Shown: one piece after another, positions 11,334 to 23,325 of the stretch | How the letters are laid out: each line of letters begins with the position of its first letter | Numbering within the stretch: the first letter of the stretch is position 1 | Assembly (NCBI GenBank): GCA_949130495.1 | Contig: OX422219.1 | Coordinates: 270,491,111-270,555,110, forward strand | Direction of reading: 5' to 3' | Source of the DNA: Sambucus nigra | Taxonomy: Eukaryota; Streptophyta; Magnoliopsida; Dipsacales; Adoxaceae | DNA length: 64,000 nt | Position numbers and translations under genes: made by a program | The notes under the pieces: generated by a model | What the model saw: the letters and a program-made list of their open reading frames with translations, nothing else | Told to the model about the DNA's origin: nothing | Databases searched by the model: none

Positions 11334-12769
11334 AGAGCACATGCAAAGTGTGATTTGGTGAAAAACTTAAATAACTCGGATACTAAATATCAAAGCATGC
11401 ATAAAAGTCAATCCTCACGGGCATTACACTCATTAAATGAATTCACTTGAAACAAAGAGGTAACACAAGGGACATGTGGGCATAAGGAGTAAATGTAAAG
11501 GGAAACTAGGCCGCACATATGTCACAGATGAAGAATGCTATATAGGAAATAAAAAATGTAATCTCAGTGAAAGGATACCGCACATATAAAAGAGGCGAAA
11601 TGAATTTTAACAGATTATCAAAACTATTTAAACCTTTGAATTACATTTACCTAAGATCACATAGTACTTTAATAGGGTTGTAATGTAGGCTAGGTTAAGG
11701 TACGAAATGAAAGGGATGTATATACGGATTCAAAGTGTTTGGGGATGAAACTCCGGAAAGTGGGAAAAAGTGGGCAATTTCAAAATTGGACAAATGATAT
11801 CCAAACTAGCATTAGATATAACAATCGAGAGAGTAACAAGGATTATTGAATCACATACAAACACTATAAACAACTTTCTCTTTCTTTTTCTTTTCTTATT
11901 TTTCTCACTTTTTTCTTTTGTTTTCTTTTGTTTTTAACTTTCTCTTTTTCACACTTTTTCTTTTCACTTCTTACTCTTTTCATGTTCAAATTGCAACCAC
12001 AATACACAACAATATCATTCAATCCCAAGCAACAATCCAAACAAGGGTATGTAAGGTAATATGTATGGTATAAAACTTCAATTTGGAGTTGGATATGGTA
12101 TTTTGGGTAATGAAAAGAAAGGCTAGTATTTAGGCTCAAGTGGGTTGACTAGAGAACATATAAAGGTTGAGGTCAAGGTCATATGGGTGATATACAAAGA
12201 TGGCCTGTGATCATTTCCAAAAGTTTACGCAATTCTCGAGTCAAAATAATATATGAAAATCATGATCAAGTAACACATTTCAAGTATGAACTCAATTAAT
12301 GAACGGTCAATGAAAGAATAATGAGATTACCAACGATTGTAACGTTTTCAAAGAGGAAAGAATAGTGTATACACTCACAAATGAAGATAAGTCTCTAATC
12401 TCACTCGGTGTAAGTATATACAATGCAACAAAAGCATACCGAGTTATAAAAATCTTAAACTAAATCAATATAACAAGAATGGTGCATGTGCTCACGGGAT
12501 AAAGTTTAATTCATGAAGTTATTCATAATATCAATGATTGAGGGCTAAAGTCTAATAACTTCTAAAATTGAGAACATGCATCATTGAATTGTCTATTTGA
12601 TTGGGCAATTATTAAAATTTATCATCGGAAACAAGGGCAAAATGCCCAATAAAGGAGAAAAAAGAAAGAAAATATTTTTGAAATTTTTTAATTTTTATCA
12701 AAAACATGCTTTGTAACTAAATTGTAATCAAATTCAAGGACTAATCAGCAAAATTGATAGAATATTCCA

Positions 12770-12798
12770 CACCTCCTAACTTAAATGTTTCATTGTCC
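12770..12798 (-). other. second polypurine-like motif, B1
   Basis: Minus strand GGGGACAATGAAACATTTAA followed by GTTAGGAGGTG. It corresponds to the GAGGACAATGCAAAAGTCTAAGTTAGGGGGG motif class of A1 and A2, sited well upstream of the true polypurine tract. Confidence 0.6.
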
Positions 12799-13229
12799 CC
12801 AATGCGTCCATTAAAGAACACAACACAAAGATAGGAAAAGAATGATATTACCCAAATGTGGAGCAATCTTCATAAGTACAAGTTCAAATGAAGTTGCAAA
12901 ACAAGTTAGTACAAAGCATAGGAAGAATATGTACCGATGTATTAAGTTAAGAGAATCTATGTCACAAGTCACAATAATATAGAGGGGCTGAAGTGCAAAT
13001 ACTAGATAAATTGATGGTGAACTTTTTGATTTTATAAAATGGAAGGTCACACACATCAAAATCCAATAAAAAACTAAAAACTACATTTTCGTTTCCCATT
13101 TCATAAGTTCAATACAAAATCACTTAATACATTACAACTAGTGAAATGAAAGAAATACAAATAAAAAATAAAAAGTACAATATAATATCCGACCCCATAA
13201 TGCCAAAAACGACCCAGTACAACAGTAGC

Positions 13230-14454
13230 CTAATGGCCAGAACCACAAGGATCAGAAGGGTCCTGAAAATGAGGAGGTAGCGTTGTGGCGGAATCATGCC
13301 GCTGCAAATAAAGATCTCTCATCATCCGCTGCATCATCATGTACTCGTGTATGTGCTGCGCTCTAGCCTGCCTCTACTGGGCCCACTTCTGTCGCTGCTC
13401 AGCCTGCTGCCGTGCCCACTACTGCCGCTGCTCGGCCTGCTGCTGGTCCAGGCGGGACTCCCACATAGCCCACCTGAGCTGGGTCTCCTCCCAGCGATGG
13501 TCCTGCACGGCCTGAAATGCGTCAAAGCGGACATCATAATTAGTGTGTGGCGCATGAGAACCCTCACCTTGCTCCATCTCCCTAATCTTGTCCTCCTCAT
13601 CGTCGGGCTCATCAGCTAGCTTTGCCCTCTATCTTTTTATGCTCGGTGCCCCCACTCGTGTTTTAACATCTTTGAGATATTGTCCTTGGAGAGAAGCTCG
13701 AGTGGCTCGTGCTTGGGATCAACGTCAAACTCTAGGCAACCATGCAATATACAGATCCTCGTAATGAGGGTAGGAAAGGGAAGTGCATACCTCTAGGCTA
13801 TCTCCTTTGCGGTCGTACACGTCATATCCAGAAATATATTGGGCAAGCTGATATTGCCCAAATTATCAATCAGTGCGTAGATCAATGTGGCGTGCTTGTG
13901 ACGCACCTCTGGCCGGTTGTTCGTCACCATAAAAGAGTGGACATTAATATAGGGAAGTAACCTCGGTAATTCCTCCATTGCCGCCGAGTGAAAAGCACCC
14001 TTTTTCCATGCCTCCCCCGGTGCAAGGGCCTCTATCAATGTCCCACGGCCGAAGATATTCCCATCCAAAAAACTGATCGAATCCCCGAGTTTGGCACACC
14101 CATGTAGTCAGCCAAATCTGAAATGCTGAAAGGGATCCTCACCCCACGGACCATAGCCTCATATGTAGTCGGCCCGTCCCCCTTTACCGCTACCAACGTC
14201 GCATAAAAAATACGGACTAGCTCTTCATTGATGCGCCCATTGGTAGCGAGAAAGGGCTCTCATCCATGACGGCACAAAAGAACACGCGCCTCGCTCGGTA
14301 TATGATCAATGGTCCACGTAAAATGGTAACCAAGAGGACGCTCGGATGTGTGAAAATGGGCATGGTACCAATCTCGCTCTTGATCGCAGTGAAACCCATC
14401 AACGCCCCCGACGGGCAAGCACCTGGTATACTTGTATTTTTTCAGTTGTTCCAT
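13230..14454 (-). pseudogene. B1 third ORF, 'putative plant transposon protein'-like, decayed
   Basis: Minus strand, in order: YKYTRCLPVGGVDGFHCDQE (from 14454), a stop near 14260, ELVRIFYATLVAVKG then YEAMVRGVRIPFSISDLADY (about 14220-14100), a frameshift, HKHATLIYALIDNLGNISLP (about 13900), LPFPTLIT, an acidic PDDEED patch, and a glutamine-rich coiled-coil-like tail (DQQQAEQRQ, WARQQAEQRQ), ending near DPSDP. Spacing and key residues match A1's third ORF (FYGSL, YIGGVRVPFS, RQATVVYHLF, LPFPRLIT, DPSAP). I recall this layout from the domain catalogued as 'putative plant transposon protein'. Molecular role unknown. At least two frame breaks and several stops. Confidence 0.7.
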
Positions 14455-14939
14455 TTCAACCTACAAAATAAGAATTAAGCAATACAAAAAAAATTGTAAG
14501 CACAATTAATGGTTAGTTAGTGTACAAGTTGAAATGGGGGGTGCAAGTGCTCAAAATCGAGGTGACAAATGTAACATTGCGATAAAATATGTCGGAACGC
14601 GACAAGGAGTGAAAATCACCCAAGTGTGCGCTAAAAATGGGATTGAAAACTGTTTTGGGCATTTTAGCGAACACTTGGCATTCGCAATGTGCATCAAGGG
14701 TGAAAAATACCGTTTTGAACCAACCAAAAAGCCCCACTCATGAACAAAACAACAATGCAGCAATATACATGTGTTCATGAGTGGATATTCAACAAGAATC
14801 ACAAGAAAAATTGGTTGGAACAACAAAAAAACAGGGGAAAAAACAATAAATTCCAAAAATGTCAAATAATGCATAACACATGGAAATCAGACAAATAAGA
14901 ACCACACTCTACAAAAACAAACCTAAGTAGGAAGGATTA

Positions 14940-15110
14940 TACCTTTGTAGTGTAGAAAATGGAGGAAAAATGAAGAAATGTGGTGTTGGAGAAGTTAGGG
15001 CACGAAACAGTGTAATAGAAGAGAAGAGAGAATAAGGGGAAAGGGGGAAAAATAGTAGCTCTCGGCCTAATACTGCTCGATCGATCGAGCAAGCAGGTAT
15101 AGGCACACTG
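14940..15110 (-). promoter_or_regulatory. leader upstream of B1 third ORF with LTR-type palindrome
   Basis: GCTCGATCGATCGAGC at 15075-15090 is a perfect 16-bp palindrome of the type arrayed in the B1 LTRs. A pyrimidine-rich CCCCCTTTCCCC stretch follows on the minus strand. The order palindrome, C/T-rich tract, ORF matches the A1 and A2 leaders, but I see no convincing TATA box here. Confidence 0.5.
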
Positions 15111-16028
15111 CTTTCTGTTTTAAAATGGGGGGATTTTGCAATTCTGGGAAATTAAGGGGGGTTAAGTATAAAATAAATATATATAGTATATATAAGTATA
15201 AATATATAAAAATATGAAATAAAAATATAAAAATAAAAATAAAACTAAAACTAAAATTAAATAGACATAGGCTAAAATATACACATACATAGGCCTATGC
15301 TAACCAACAAATAAACAATATGCACAACGAGCAACACACACGCATGTTCACGACAAAATGAATAATAAAATAAAATAAAATAAAGAAAAACAAATGCAAA
15401 TGCATGAGAATGAGTGTGTGAAAAATAAAGGAAAAATATTTTGTGACTTTTTTGATTGTTTTCTTAACAAATGTGTGCTGGGGCGCATAGTCTGTGCAAA
15501 TTCAACTGCGTTGAACTTACAAAAGAGTTAGAACCAAGCATACAAAAAGAAATAAAAGGAGATTAACTAATTACACTAGGCTAATATTAAGAAAAATAAA
15601 AATGAAGAAGTTAGTATACAACCTACACTTAGGATGTGTAATTAACTATATACTAAAAGTTGAAACTTTTGAGGGTCCATCCAAAACACAATTTGAATTT
15701 GGCGGATCAACGGTAGACCCTCCCGAACATGCATGCCTCCTGGAAAATAAGAATTCCGTTCGAACGACGGAAGGCATGTGTAAGGGGGTAAAACTGAACC
15801 ATCCCCAATTGAAATTTTGGGAGGGAGGATGGGGCATTTGGATAGGACGGGCAAAAAATACACATGCGGGCCGAGAAAACATGAATCAACTCCCGAGTAT
15901 TTTAAAGTTGGAACGGGAGGTGGCGCACGTGAGGGCGAAAATGCCGTTATGGAAAGCGGCTCGAGCGAGTACTCCTCGTCGGTGAAAAGGTTTGGAACTA
16001 AAAAGTTTTGAACCGATTCATCGGGTAC
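15111..16028 (-). other. B1 spacer between first and third ORFs
   Basis: About 0.9 kb. 15150-15450 is very AT-rich with AAATA-type low complexity. The part around 15680-15980 is of higher complexity and open in several frames, but no frame looks like a known protein. Confidence 0.5.
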
Positions 16029-16799
16029 TCAAATTGGTACGACAGTATATAATGAAGACGGGGATGAAAGAAATTCAATCTCAGGCGATGAATGATCATC
16101 GCTTGAAAATTGAATTTCGGAAGAAATAGGATCGTTTACAATGAAACTTTCTTCTTTGAAAATCAAAGATGAAACGAATTCATTGCAAATAGATACTATG
16201 CCTTTTTCATCCTCATTCTCATTCTCAACTATACCGTAGATCAAGTCAAGGATGATTTGTTCCAAAGTAGGAACGAAGTCCTCATTTGGTTCAAAACTGT
16301 CCTCAACTTCGGCAGTCTCCGAAGAAAAGTCGTCATCGGATTCAAATAGTAAATCCAACTCGTGTTCCCAATAATGATTTTCTTCCCGATAACGTTCTTC
16401 AATCCTCTCATTTTCAAGCATACGCAATCCCTCACTGAAAGTCATCGGGCGAGGAGCGGATTCCTGGAAATGGGAAGTTTGGAAATTGTTCTCCGGACTA
16501 CGCTCAAAATCATTAACATAAGAATTTTGAAAATGATTACAATTGGTTTCAAAATTCTTATCATAAGGATCTTGCGACCCAAAATCAGAATGATCATGCA
16601 CAAAATTGTTGTAATCCAAACTTTGACTTTTGTAATACTCACCCAATGTCATTTTAGATGTTGCAACTTTTTGGGATTGCAAGTATTGACCAAAAGTCAA
16701 AGGTTTACCGGAATTTTGAGAATTATCATTAGGATTACCAGAAAAGTTAGAATAAGACCTTCTTACCCCTACAAAACCTCGAGAAGGCGACTTCCACAA
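16029..16799 (-). CDS. unknown 256-aa protein, first ORF of B1
   Basis: An uninterrupted minus-strand ORF that starts about 140 bp inside the primer site, where gag would normally be. It shows no capsid or zinc-knuckle motif. The N-terminus is basic and Asn/Ser-rich. Three copies of a short motif stand at residues 33-42 (PLTFGQYLQS), 49-58 (KMTLGEYYKS) and 118-127 (PMTFSEGLRM). From residue 130 on it is strongly acidic (EERYREE, FESDDDF, ENENEDEKG), with a hydrophobic segment near 180-190 too short and too interrupted by acidic residues for a confident membrane helix. I do not recognise the family. A decayed relative stands at 29399-30060 in B2. It is the only long intact retroelement ORF here, which may reflect selection or chance. 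Function unknown; a DNA- or RNA-binding or particle role is only a guess. Confidence 0.6.
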   Translation of the reverse strand: MWKSPSRGFVGVRRSYSNFSGNPNDNSQNSGKPLTFGQYLQSQKVATSKMTLGEYYKSQSLDYNNFVHDHSDFGSQDPYDKNFETNCNHFQNSYVNDFERSPENNFQTSHFQESAPRPMTFSEGLRMLENERIEERYREENHYWEHELDLLFESDDDFSSETAEVEDSFEPNEDFVPTLEQIILDLIYGIVENENEDEKGIVSICNEFVSSLIFKEESFIVNDPISSEIQFSSDDHSSPEIEFLSSPSSLYTVVPI

Positions 16800-16940
16800 A
16801 GAAGATGTGCGGCGGGATAATTCAAGCGTTCATAGGCGCTCAAATGTAGAAGTCCTGCAAAAAAGGTTAAAAGAAAGAATACAAATACAAATAAAAGATT
16901 ACAACGAACTAATAATACAATTATAATCTATAACAAAATA

Positions 16941-16962
16941 TTCCCCAGCAACGGCGCCATTT
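16941..16962 (-). other. B1 primer binding site
   Basis: Minus strand ATGGCGCCGTTGCTGGGGAA lies directly inside the 5' LTR. It is the Athila/Tat tRNA-Asp-type site, better preserved than the one in A1. Confidence 0.85.
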
Positions 16963-18422
16963 TGATTAAGCGTGAAAAGCGGTGCGTGTAAGTACGTCGA
17001 TCGTTGAATTCGTTTCACCGCGTTAATTCAAAAACCTAAGCTACGACTACACTTGCGATACAAGTATAGCGGTAAGTCAGGTATCGAATCCACAGAGAAT
17101 GTTCGATAGATCGTAACAGATTATTAATCCAGGAATAAAAGTGTAAAAAGGTGATGGTTGGATGTAAATAAAAGAAAAAGAATAAGTTAAGTCCAAATAA
17201 AAGTAAAGTGAGGATCGGGATATCATCCAACCATACGGATCGAAATAACTAATAATCAAGATTCTGGCTCGAAAGCAATTTAATCGAGCATTAAAAATTA
17301 AACATAAACTTCACACAATAAGGAATTTTAAGCCAAAGTTGCGAGAATAAACACTTAACCGAAAAATGGTCGCACGCGTATTAAACTCGGATTATCGCAA
17401 TAAACACTAACGATGCATGACATAGAAAGTTAAACGCATAATAATCTAACTTTAATTCACGTGGGTTCAATTAAATGCAATTTCACACAAAACCTGATTT
17501 TCGAAGCTCGGGGCCCAAAAATAGCGGACATGAAATCCCGACCCTATTTATCTAAGGGTGCATGATGAATTAAACTAAATTATGTTAATTAAACTAGGAA
17601 AGCAAGAATTAAAGCATGTAAACTAGTTTGAAAGCATGCAAAGTAAATTACAAAGCAAAGAAAGAATGAAGAACAAAGCTATATTAAAGGAGATGGAAAT
17701 TAATAGTTCAATCTTACAAAACCCATGGGTTGTCAATCCAAGAAGAAGAGAAAATGAACTCTCCAAACCGAACCCTAAACTAAAATGTATCCTCTAACTA
17801 TCTATATCAGAATAAAAGTGTCTTTTTCTTATTACAACAAAAATTGGATTAAGTAGTAAGTTGGAATAAAAGAAAAGAAGAAAGAAAAGCCAACAAAATA
17901 TTTGCAGAAAACTAGGGGATCGATCGATCGACCCCTGTGGTTAATCGATCGACTGTAGAAATTATGTCAAAATAATGAAAGGTCGATCGATCGACCCCCA
18001 GGCTCGATCGATCGATCAAGGAGGGCAAACTACAGTTTCCCCTGTTTTGGCATGCAATTCTTCTCCGCTCAAATTATCGTAACTTCATCATACGGACTTG
18101 GAATCGCGCATCCTTCGTGGCCACACGAAGCTAGCGAGGAGGGATACAACTTCCGTGCAGATGTCGGGCCAGGTGCCCAAGCTGTGAAATGACCAGATTG
18201 CTCTTGAACATGCGATTGTGTACGAAAATTGAGCAGAACGCGTTCGAACTTCACACTTAGCATCCAATTACCTACAAAAGCTCAATTAAGCCCTGCACAA
18301 CATGTTAACGTAGAAATCTGAGGTTATCTGGTTAACGAGCATAAATATAGGGAATAAGATACCCGAGGGGGCTAAAATGCGTAGGTTCGAGAGATGAAAT
18401 ACGCAATATTTGCGTATCATCA
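16963..18422 (-). repeat. B1 5' LTR (right copy)
   Basis: Same ends as the left copy. Palindrome array at 17917-18018. It borders the primer site at 16941-16962 on its inner side, which makes it the 5' LTR of a minus-strand element. Confidence 0.92.
17917..18018 (-). promoter_or_regulatory. TCGATCGATCGA palindrome array, B1 right LTR
   Basis: The counterpart of 10411-10510 with one site weakened (GGTTAATCGATCGAC). On the element's own strand it lies in the 5' part of the LTR, the expected U3 promoter region. Confidence 0.75.
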
Positions 18423-20146
18423 GTTGGGAACGTTTCCAAGAGTTAGTAAGAGCTTGCCCCCATCATGGCTTTGACAAACACCTAGTGATATTTTTCTTCT
18501 ATAATGGGTTGACAATAGCTTCAAAACAACTTGTGAAAATAATGTGTGAGAGACCCTTTTAGGATTTAAACTCATGCGATGTCGAGGCTCATCTTATGTA
18601 TGTCGTAGATACTACTCAAGTATGGGACACATCTGATCCTAACTAAGCTCGACCTAGACAACCATCTATCAATTAGACTACATCCGGTCTATACCATATG
18701 GATTGCAATACCTTAATAGACCGTCGATTCGATCAGTTTCATAGAGATATGAAAGAGTGGTTTGATGGTCAGTTGAGAAACATCTCCAGATCCAGCCATG
18801 GTTCGAAGGAAAAAGTGTGTGCTATCTGTGAGGCGGGCCACTCCACAAAGGCATGCCCGATGATTTTCGCCTATAAGGCCATGCACACCAAGCAGGTGGA
18901 TGCTATAAGAGGATTCAAGGGCAATTTTAATGCCCCGCGTGGGAACTCTTACAACCCTTCGTGGAGAAACCACCCTAGTTTCAACTATGGATAACCACAA
19001 GATACGATGAACCCACATTCACAGGTTATCCCACCTGCACCACCCCCTCAATACCAACAAGCACCTCCAGCTCCAGCTCCATATGTAGCTCCACCGCAGA
19101 GGAGCCTCGAGGATACAATGAACCAATTCATAAATTCTCAAGGTGCAAACAATGCTCGATATGAACGCATGTTCATCGAAATAAATGCAAACATCTCTAA
19201 GATGTAATCCGCATTGAGCATCCAACAGAAGGGAAAGTTTCCTGCCTAAGGCCAAATACCTCCACAAGGTCAACCTAGTGTTAGGTCCACATCTACAGAA
19301 TAGCAGGAGCACTGCCAAGCTATAACCACTCTTTGTAGTGGGAGAGTTATTGATTTATCAACTCCCTCACACGACATTTCAAAAGATAAGGAGAAATCGC
19401 CAGACACGAAAGAGGCCGAAGATATCTCCTTGAACGATAGTGAAAAGGAAAACACTAGTGAGCCCGAGGTAGTTGTGAAATCACCCTCCTCTGCACCATT
19501 TCCTCAAAGATTGGTCCTTTCCCATAAAAGGACCATAAGTGAAGAAGTGCTAGAAGTTCTTAACAACGTGAAGTTGAACTTACCTTTCCTCGATGGAATA
19601 AGGCAAATTCCATCCTATGCAAAAGTCATAAAAGACTTATTGACAGTCAAGAGGAGGATGAAGGTAAAGAAGAACGTGTTTCTAGAAAAAAATGTGAGCT
19701 TAGTTCTTCTTAATGATCTCCCACCTAAATATAAAGATCCCGGTGCACCCACCATTTCCTGCACGATTAGAGAGAACAAATTCGAAAAATCTTTACTCGA
19801 TTTGGGAGCAAGTGTAAATATCCTCCCTTATTCGATTTATAGGAAACTTGATCTGGGTGATCTTAAGCCCATAAGGATCACTCTCCAGTTAGCAGATCGA
19901 ACCATGAAGATACCAAGGGGTATAGTTGAGGATGTGATAGTCCAAGTAGACACTTTCTACTTCCCGGTAGATTTTGTCATTTAGGACACGGGTCCCTCCT
20001 TCACCTTGAAAAATTATGTTCCAATCATCATTGGATGCCCATTCTTAGCTACGACTAACGCAGTGATCAATACTAGAAATGGGCAGATGAAACTCACTTC
20101 TGGGAATATGAATTTAGAAACAAACATCTTCAACATAGCCCAATAA
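18423..20146 (+). pseudogene. A1 gag C-terminal part and protease
   Basis: Gag resumes after B1 with ERFQELVRACPHHGFDKHLV. A zinc knuckle CAICEAGHSTKAC (C-x2-C-x3-H-x4-C) is at about 18820-18860, and a proline/glutamine-rich linker at 19010-19110. The region from about 19430 (184 codons open) includes the retropepsin-like part: SLLDLGASVNILPYSIYRKL at about 19790-19850 (Athila enzymes use DLGAS), then IIIGCPFLATTNAVIN near 20030. Stops at about 18551, 18992, 19206, 19983 and 20145 interrupt the frame. The role is particle assembly and polyprotein processing; it is not functional as it stands. Confidence 0.85.
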
Positions 20147-20173
20147 GCAGGGGAAGAAGATGATCTTCACGCG

Positions 20174-22002
20174 GTGAGATTAATTGAGGAGATTGTGGAA
20201 GAAAACTTTGAGGAAAATTACCGTGGAGATGAGTTAGAATATTTTCTAGCTTCTAGTCATGAGAGTGAGGGAACCTTCACCGAATTTGAGAGGGAGATAG
20301 AGGAGTTGAGAGGCTTACTCAATGAGAGAGCGTCAGACAAGGACGCGAGAGATGTTGATTGGGTTTCTCGATTCGAAGAGTTACCTCCAACGGAAGCACG
20401 CATGGTGCCATCTAGCGACACATTTCCTACTCTCGAGTTAAAAAACTACCCTCCAATGTAAAATATGCTTTCCTAGGTGAAAGTGAGACATTTCCTGTTA
20501 TTGTCTCCTCTAGCTTAGATGAAGAGCAAGAGGGTTAGCTAATAAAGATTTTGAGGAAGTACCAAAGTGCTTTCGGTTGGTGTATATTTGATTTAAAGGG
20601 AATAAGCCCTCTAATTTGCACCCATAAGATTCACCTCGAAGAGGATGTTAAGCGTTCAAGAGAAATGCAAAGACGGTTAAACCCCACAATGAAAGATGTG
20701 GTGAGTGCTGAATTATAAAACTGTTAGATATTGGGATTATTTACCCAATCTTGGATAGTAAGTGTGTGAGCCCCATTCAAGTTATCCTGAAGAAGTCGGG
20801 CATGACTGTGATTGAAATTTCCAAGGGAGAGCTAGTTCCCCAACGTATCACCACTGGATGGCACGTCTACATTGATTACAGAAAACTTAATGCGGGAACT
20901 AGGAAAGACCATTTCCCCTTACCATTTATTGATCAATTGATTGAAAGAGTAGAGGGCCACCCTTATTATTTCTTCCTAGATCGTTATTCCGGATATAATC
21001 AAATTGAGGTAGATGTACTTGATCAAGATAAAACAACCTTCACTTGCCCCTTTGGAACGTTTACCTACAAACGTATGCCATTTGGTTTGTGTAATGCACT
21101 GGTGACCTTTCAAAGGTGTATGTTGAGCTTATTTAGTGACATGGTTGAGAGAGGACTAGAAGTGTTTATAGACGACTTTAGTGTTTTTGGCACCTCCTTC
21201 GACATATGTTTAGCCAATCTTGAGAAAGTACTAGCCCGATGTGTGGAAAAGAACTTAGTGCTGAATTGGGAAAAATGTCATTTCATGGTCACCGAGGGTA
21301 TAGTTCTTGGCCACATCGTGTCAATCAAAGGGATCGAGGTTGATAGAGCAAAAATAGATGTCATAGTTGACCTACCCCCGCCTAAATCGTTGAAAGAAGT
21401 GCGCTCCTTGGGCCACGCAGGGTTTTATAGAAGGTTTATTAAGGACTTTAGCACTATCGCTAGACCCTTAAGCAATCTTCTCATGAAGGACAACCCATTT
21501 GAGTGGACGAAATCATGCCAAAGTTCATTTGAAAAGTTGAAAAACATCCTTGTGTCCCATTATGCAAGCTCAGGATTGGTCCTTACCATTCGAGCTTATG
21601 TGTGATGCTAGCGATTATGCGATAGGGGCTATTTTAGGCCAACAAAAAGACAATAAGGCTCATGTAATCTACTACGCTAGTCAGACCCTTATCGGACCTC
21701 AACTCAATTATTCCACCACGGAGAAGGAGTTACTAGCGGTAGTATTTGCTCTTGACAAATTTTGATCCTATCTTATCAGTTCTCCCATCACCTGCTTCAC
21801 CGACCACGTGACCTTAAAATATCTACTTGCGAAGAAAGGGGCAAAGCCGCACCCCATAAGGTGGATCCTACTCCTACAAGAGTTTAATCACTCCATTAAA
21901 GACAAAAAAGGAGTAGAAAATGTAGTTTCCGATAACTTATCACGGCTTTCGTTCGACATACCTAGTCATCCTACACCTATAGACAAATATTTTTTGGATT
22001 AG
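20174..22002 (+). pseudogene. A1 reverse transcriptase and RNase H
   Basis: An acidic linker (20174-20461) precedes RT. RT spans about 20560-21530: IDYRKLNAGTRKDHFPLPFI, FLDRYSGYNQIEV, FGTFTYKRMPFGLCNA and the catalytic FIDDFSVFG (about 21166-21192), all typical of Athila, then the thumb region GFYRRFIKDFSTIARPLSNL. RNase H follows (CDASDYAIGAILGQQ, STTEKELLAVVFALDKF, FTDHVTLKYLLAKK, DNLSRL) to about 22002. Frame changes are visible at about 21560-21600 and stops near 20530, 20717 and 21764. It would copy the genomic RNA into cDNA. Confidence 0.9.
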
Positions 22003-22049
22003 CAACTCTTTGCCACCTCTTTTTTACCCTGGTTTGTGGATATAGTGAA

Positions 22050-23325
22050 CTATCTTGTCACGGGAGTCGTCCCTCCCGATTGCACACCATAATATAAGAA
22101 GAGATCCATCACTTGGTCGTGCATGTTTTTCTACAATGACCCATTCCTTTTTAAATATTACGCCGATCAAATCATCTGACGATTTGTACCGGATGACGAA
22201 ATTCCAAAAGACATACAATTTTGTCATTCGAAAGCATGTGGAGGCCACTTTTTTGTGAAAAAGACAACCGTTAAAATTCTCCAATGCAGTTTGTACTGGC
22301 CCATAATGTTTTGGGATGTGAAAAATTATTGCAAATCTTGCGACAAGTGTCAACGGATGGGAGCGATTACCTGACGAGACATGATGCCATTAACCACGAT
22401 TCTCATCATTGAGATTTTCGATTGCTGGAATATTGACTTCATGGGCCCTTTTCCCCAGTACTTTGGATACCTATACATCCTAGTCGCGGTAGACTGTGTT
22501 TCTAAATGGTTGGAAGCTATATCTACCAAGACTAATGACAATAAAGGGGTGATAAAGTTCCTGCATGAACACATACTCACTCACTTCGGTGCACTTAAAG
22601 TGATAATCAGTGATAACGACACCCACTTTTACAACAAGTCGTTTGAAAGACTTATGAAAAAGTATGGTATCATTCACAAGGTTGGAACTACATATCACCA
22701 ACAAATGAATGGGCAGGCCGAGTTGGCTAATCGTGAAATCAAGCACATACTAGAGAAGACCATTAATCCCGACCGAAAAGATTGGTCCCTTCGATTGAAC
22801 GATTCGCTATGGGCTTACCGTACCGCATATAAGAACCCACTTGCAATATCCCCATTCCACTTTGTGTATGGAAAACCTTGCCATCTTCCCGTTGATTTAG
22901 GGCACAAGGTGTATTGGGCAATGAAGAGGTTAAATTACAATATGGTAAAAGTCGGTGAAGCTCGCAAGCTTCAACTAAATGAGTTAGAGGAGATACACAA
23001 TGATGCGTATGAGAATGCCAAGATTTCAAAAACTCGAATGAAACTCGCACATGATAAGATTATTCGACGAAAAGAGTTTCAACCGGGGGAAAAGGTACTC
23101 CTCTATAACTCCCGACTTCATCTATTTTCGAGTAAATTGCGGTCCCGATAGACTGGCCCATTTATTGTGAAAAGCGTATTCCCCCATGGAGAAGTAGAAT
23201 TGGAAGATCCAAAAGGGGGGAACGCATTCAAAGTCAATGGAAAACGCCTAAAGCTATATGTTGAGGCATGCGTACAAGAGATCGACACCATTTGGTTATC
23301 GAACCCCGTTTACGAGGTAGAGTGA
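22050..23325 (+). pseudogene. A1 integrase
   Basis: The zinc-binding N-terminus is broken around 22050-22375. The catalytic core is open over 22381-23151: [20 protein letters not shown] (first Asp), [12 protein letters not shown] (second Asp), [15 protein letters not shown] (Glu), so the D-D-E triad is preserved. The C-terminal part continues past a TAG at 23149-23151 (probably CAG originally) with TGPFIVKSVFPHGEVELED and ends near 23325. This is the usual Athila architecture without a chromodomain. 23326-23600 is a spacer without coding signal. Confidence 0.9.

Larger units (their letters stand above)
11121..13229 (-). other. B1 3' non-coding region
   Basis: About 2.1 kb of AT-rich sequence between the third ORF and the hairpin block. 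The stretch around 12115-12185 (minus strand CTAGTCAACCCACTTGAGCC) matches 31320-31345 in B2, which shows B1 and B2 are one family. No ORF worth calling. Confidence 0.6.
9456..18422 (-). mobile_element. non-autonomous Athila-related element B1, nested in A1 gag
   Basis: Two LTRs of exactly 1460 bp each (9456-10915 and 16963-18422) in direct orientation. The primer site lies next to the right LTR and the purine tract next to the left LTR, so the element reads on the minus strand, opposite to A1. The target duplication is GTTGA (9451-9455) and GTTGG (18423-18427), one mismatch; the uninterrupted gag reads GTTGG. About 6.0 kb internal sequence contains no gag, protease, RT or integrase. It carries a 256-codon unknown first ORF, a decayed third ORF related to that of A1, and long AT-rich non-coding DNA. 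I count about 14 LTR-to-LTR differences in the first 150 bases, so it is not recent. Confidence 0.9.

Noticed and set aside
15602..15985. 127-codon plus-strand open frame in B1
   Set aside because: On the strand opposite to the element, no recognisable motif, and overlapping open frames on the other strand; more likely a chance opening. It could be re-examined if B-family copies keep it.
16362..16820. 152-codon plus-strand open frame
   Set aside because: Antisense shadow of the 256-codon B1 ORF; the residue composition is the mirror of the AT-rich coding strand.
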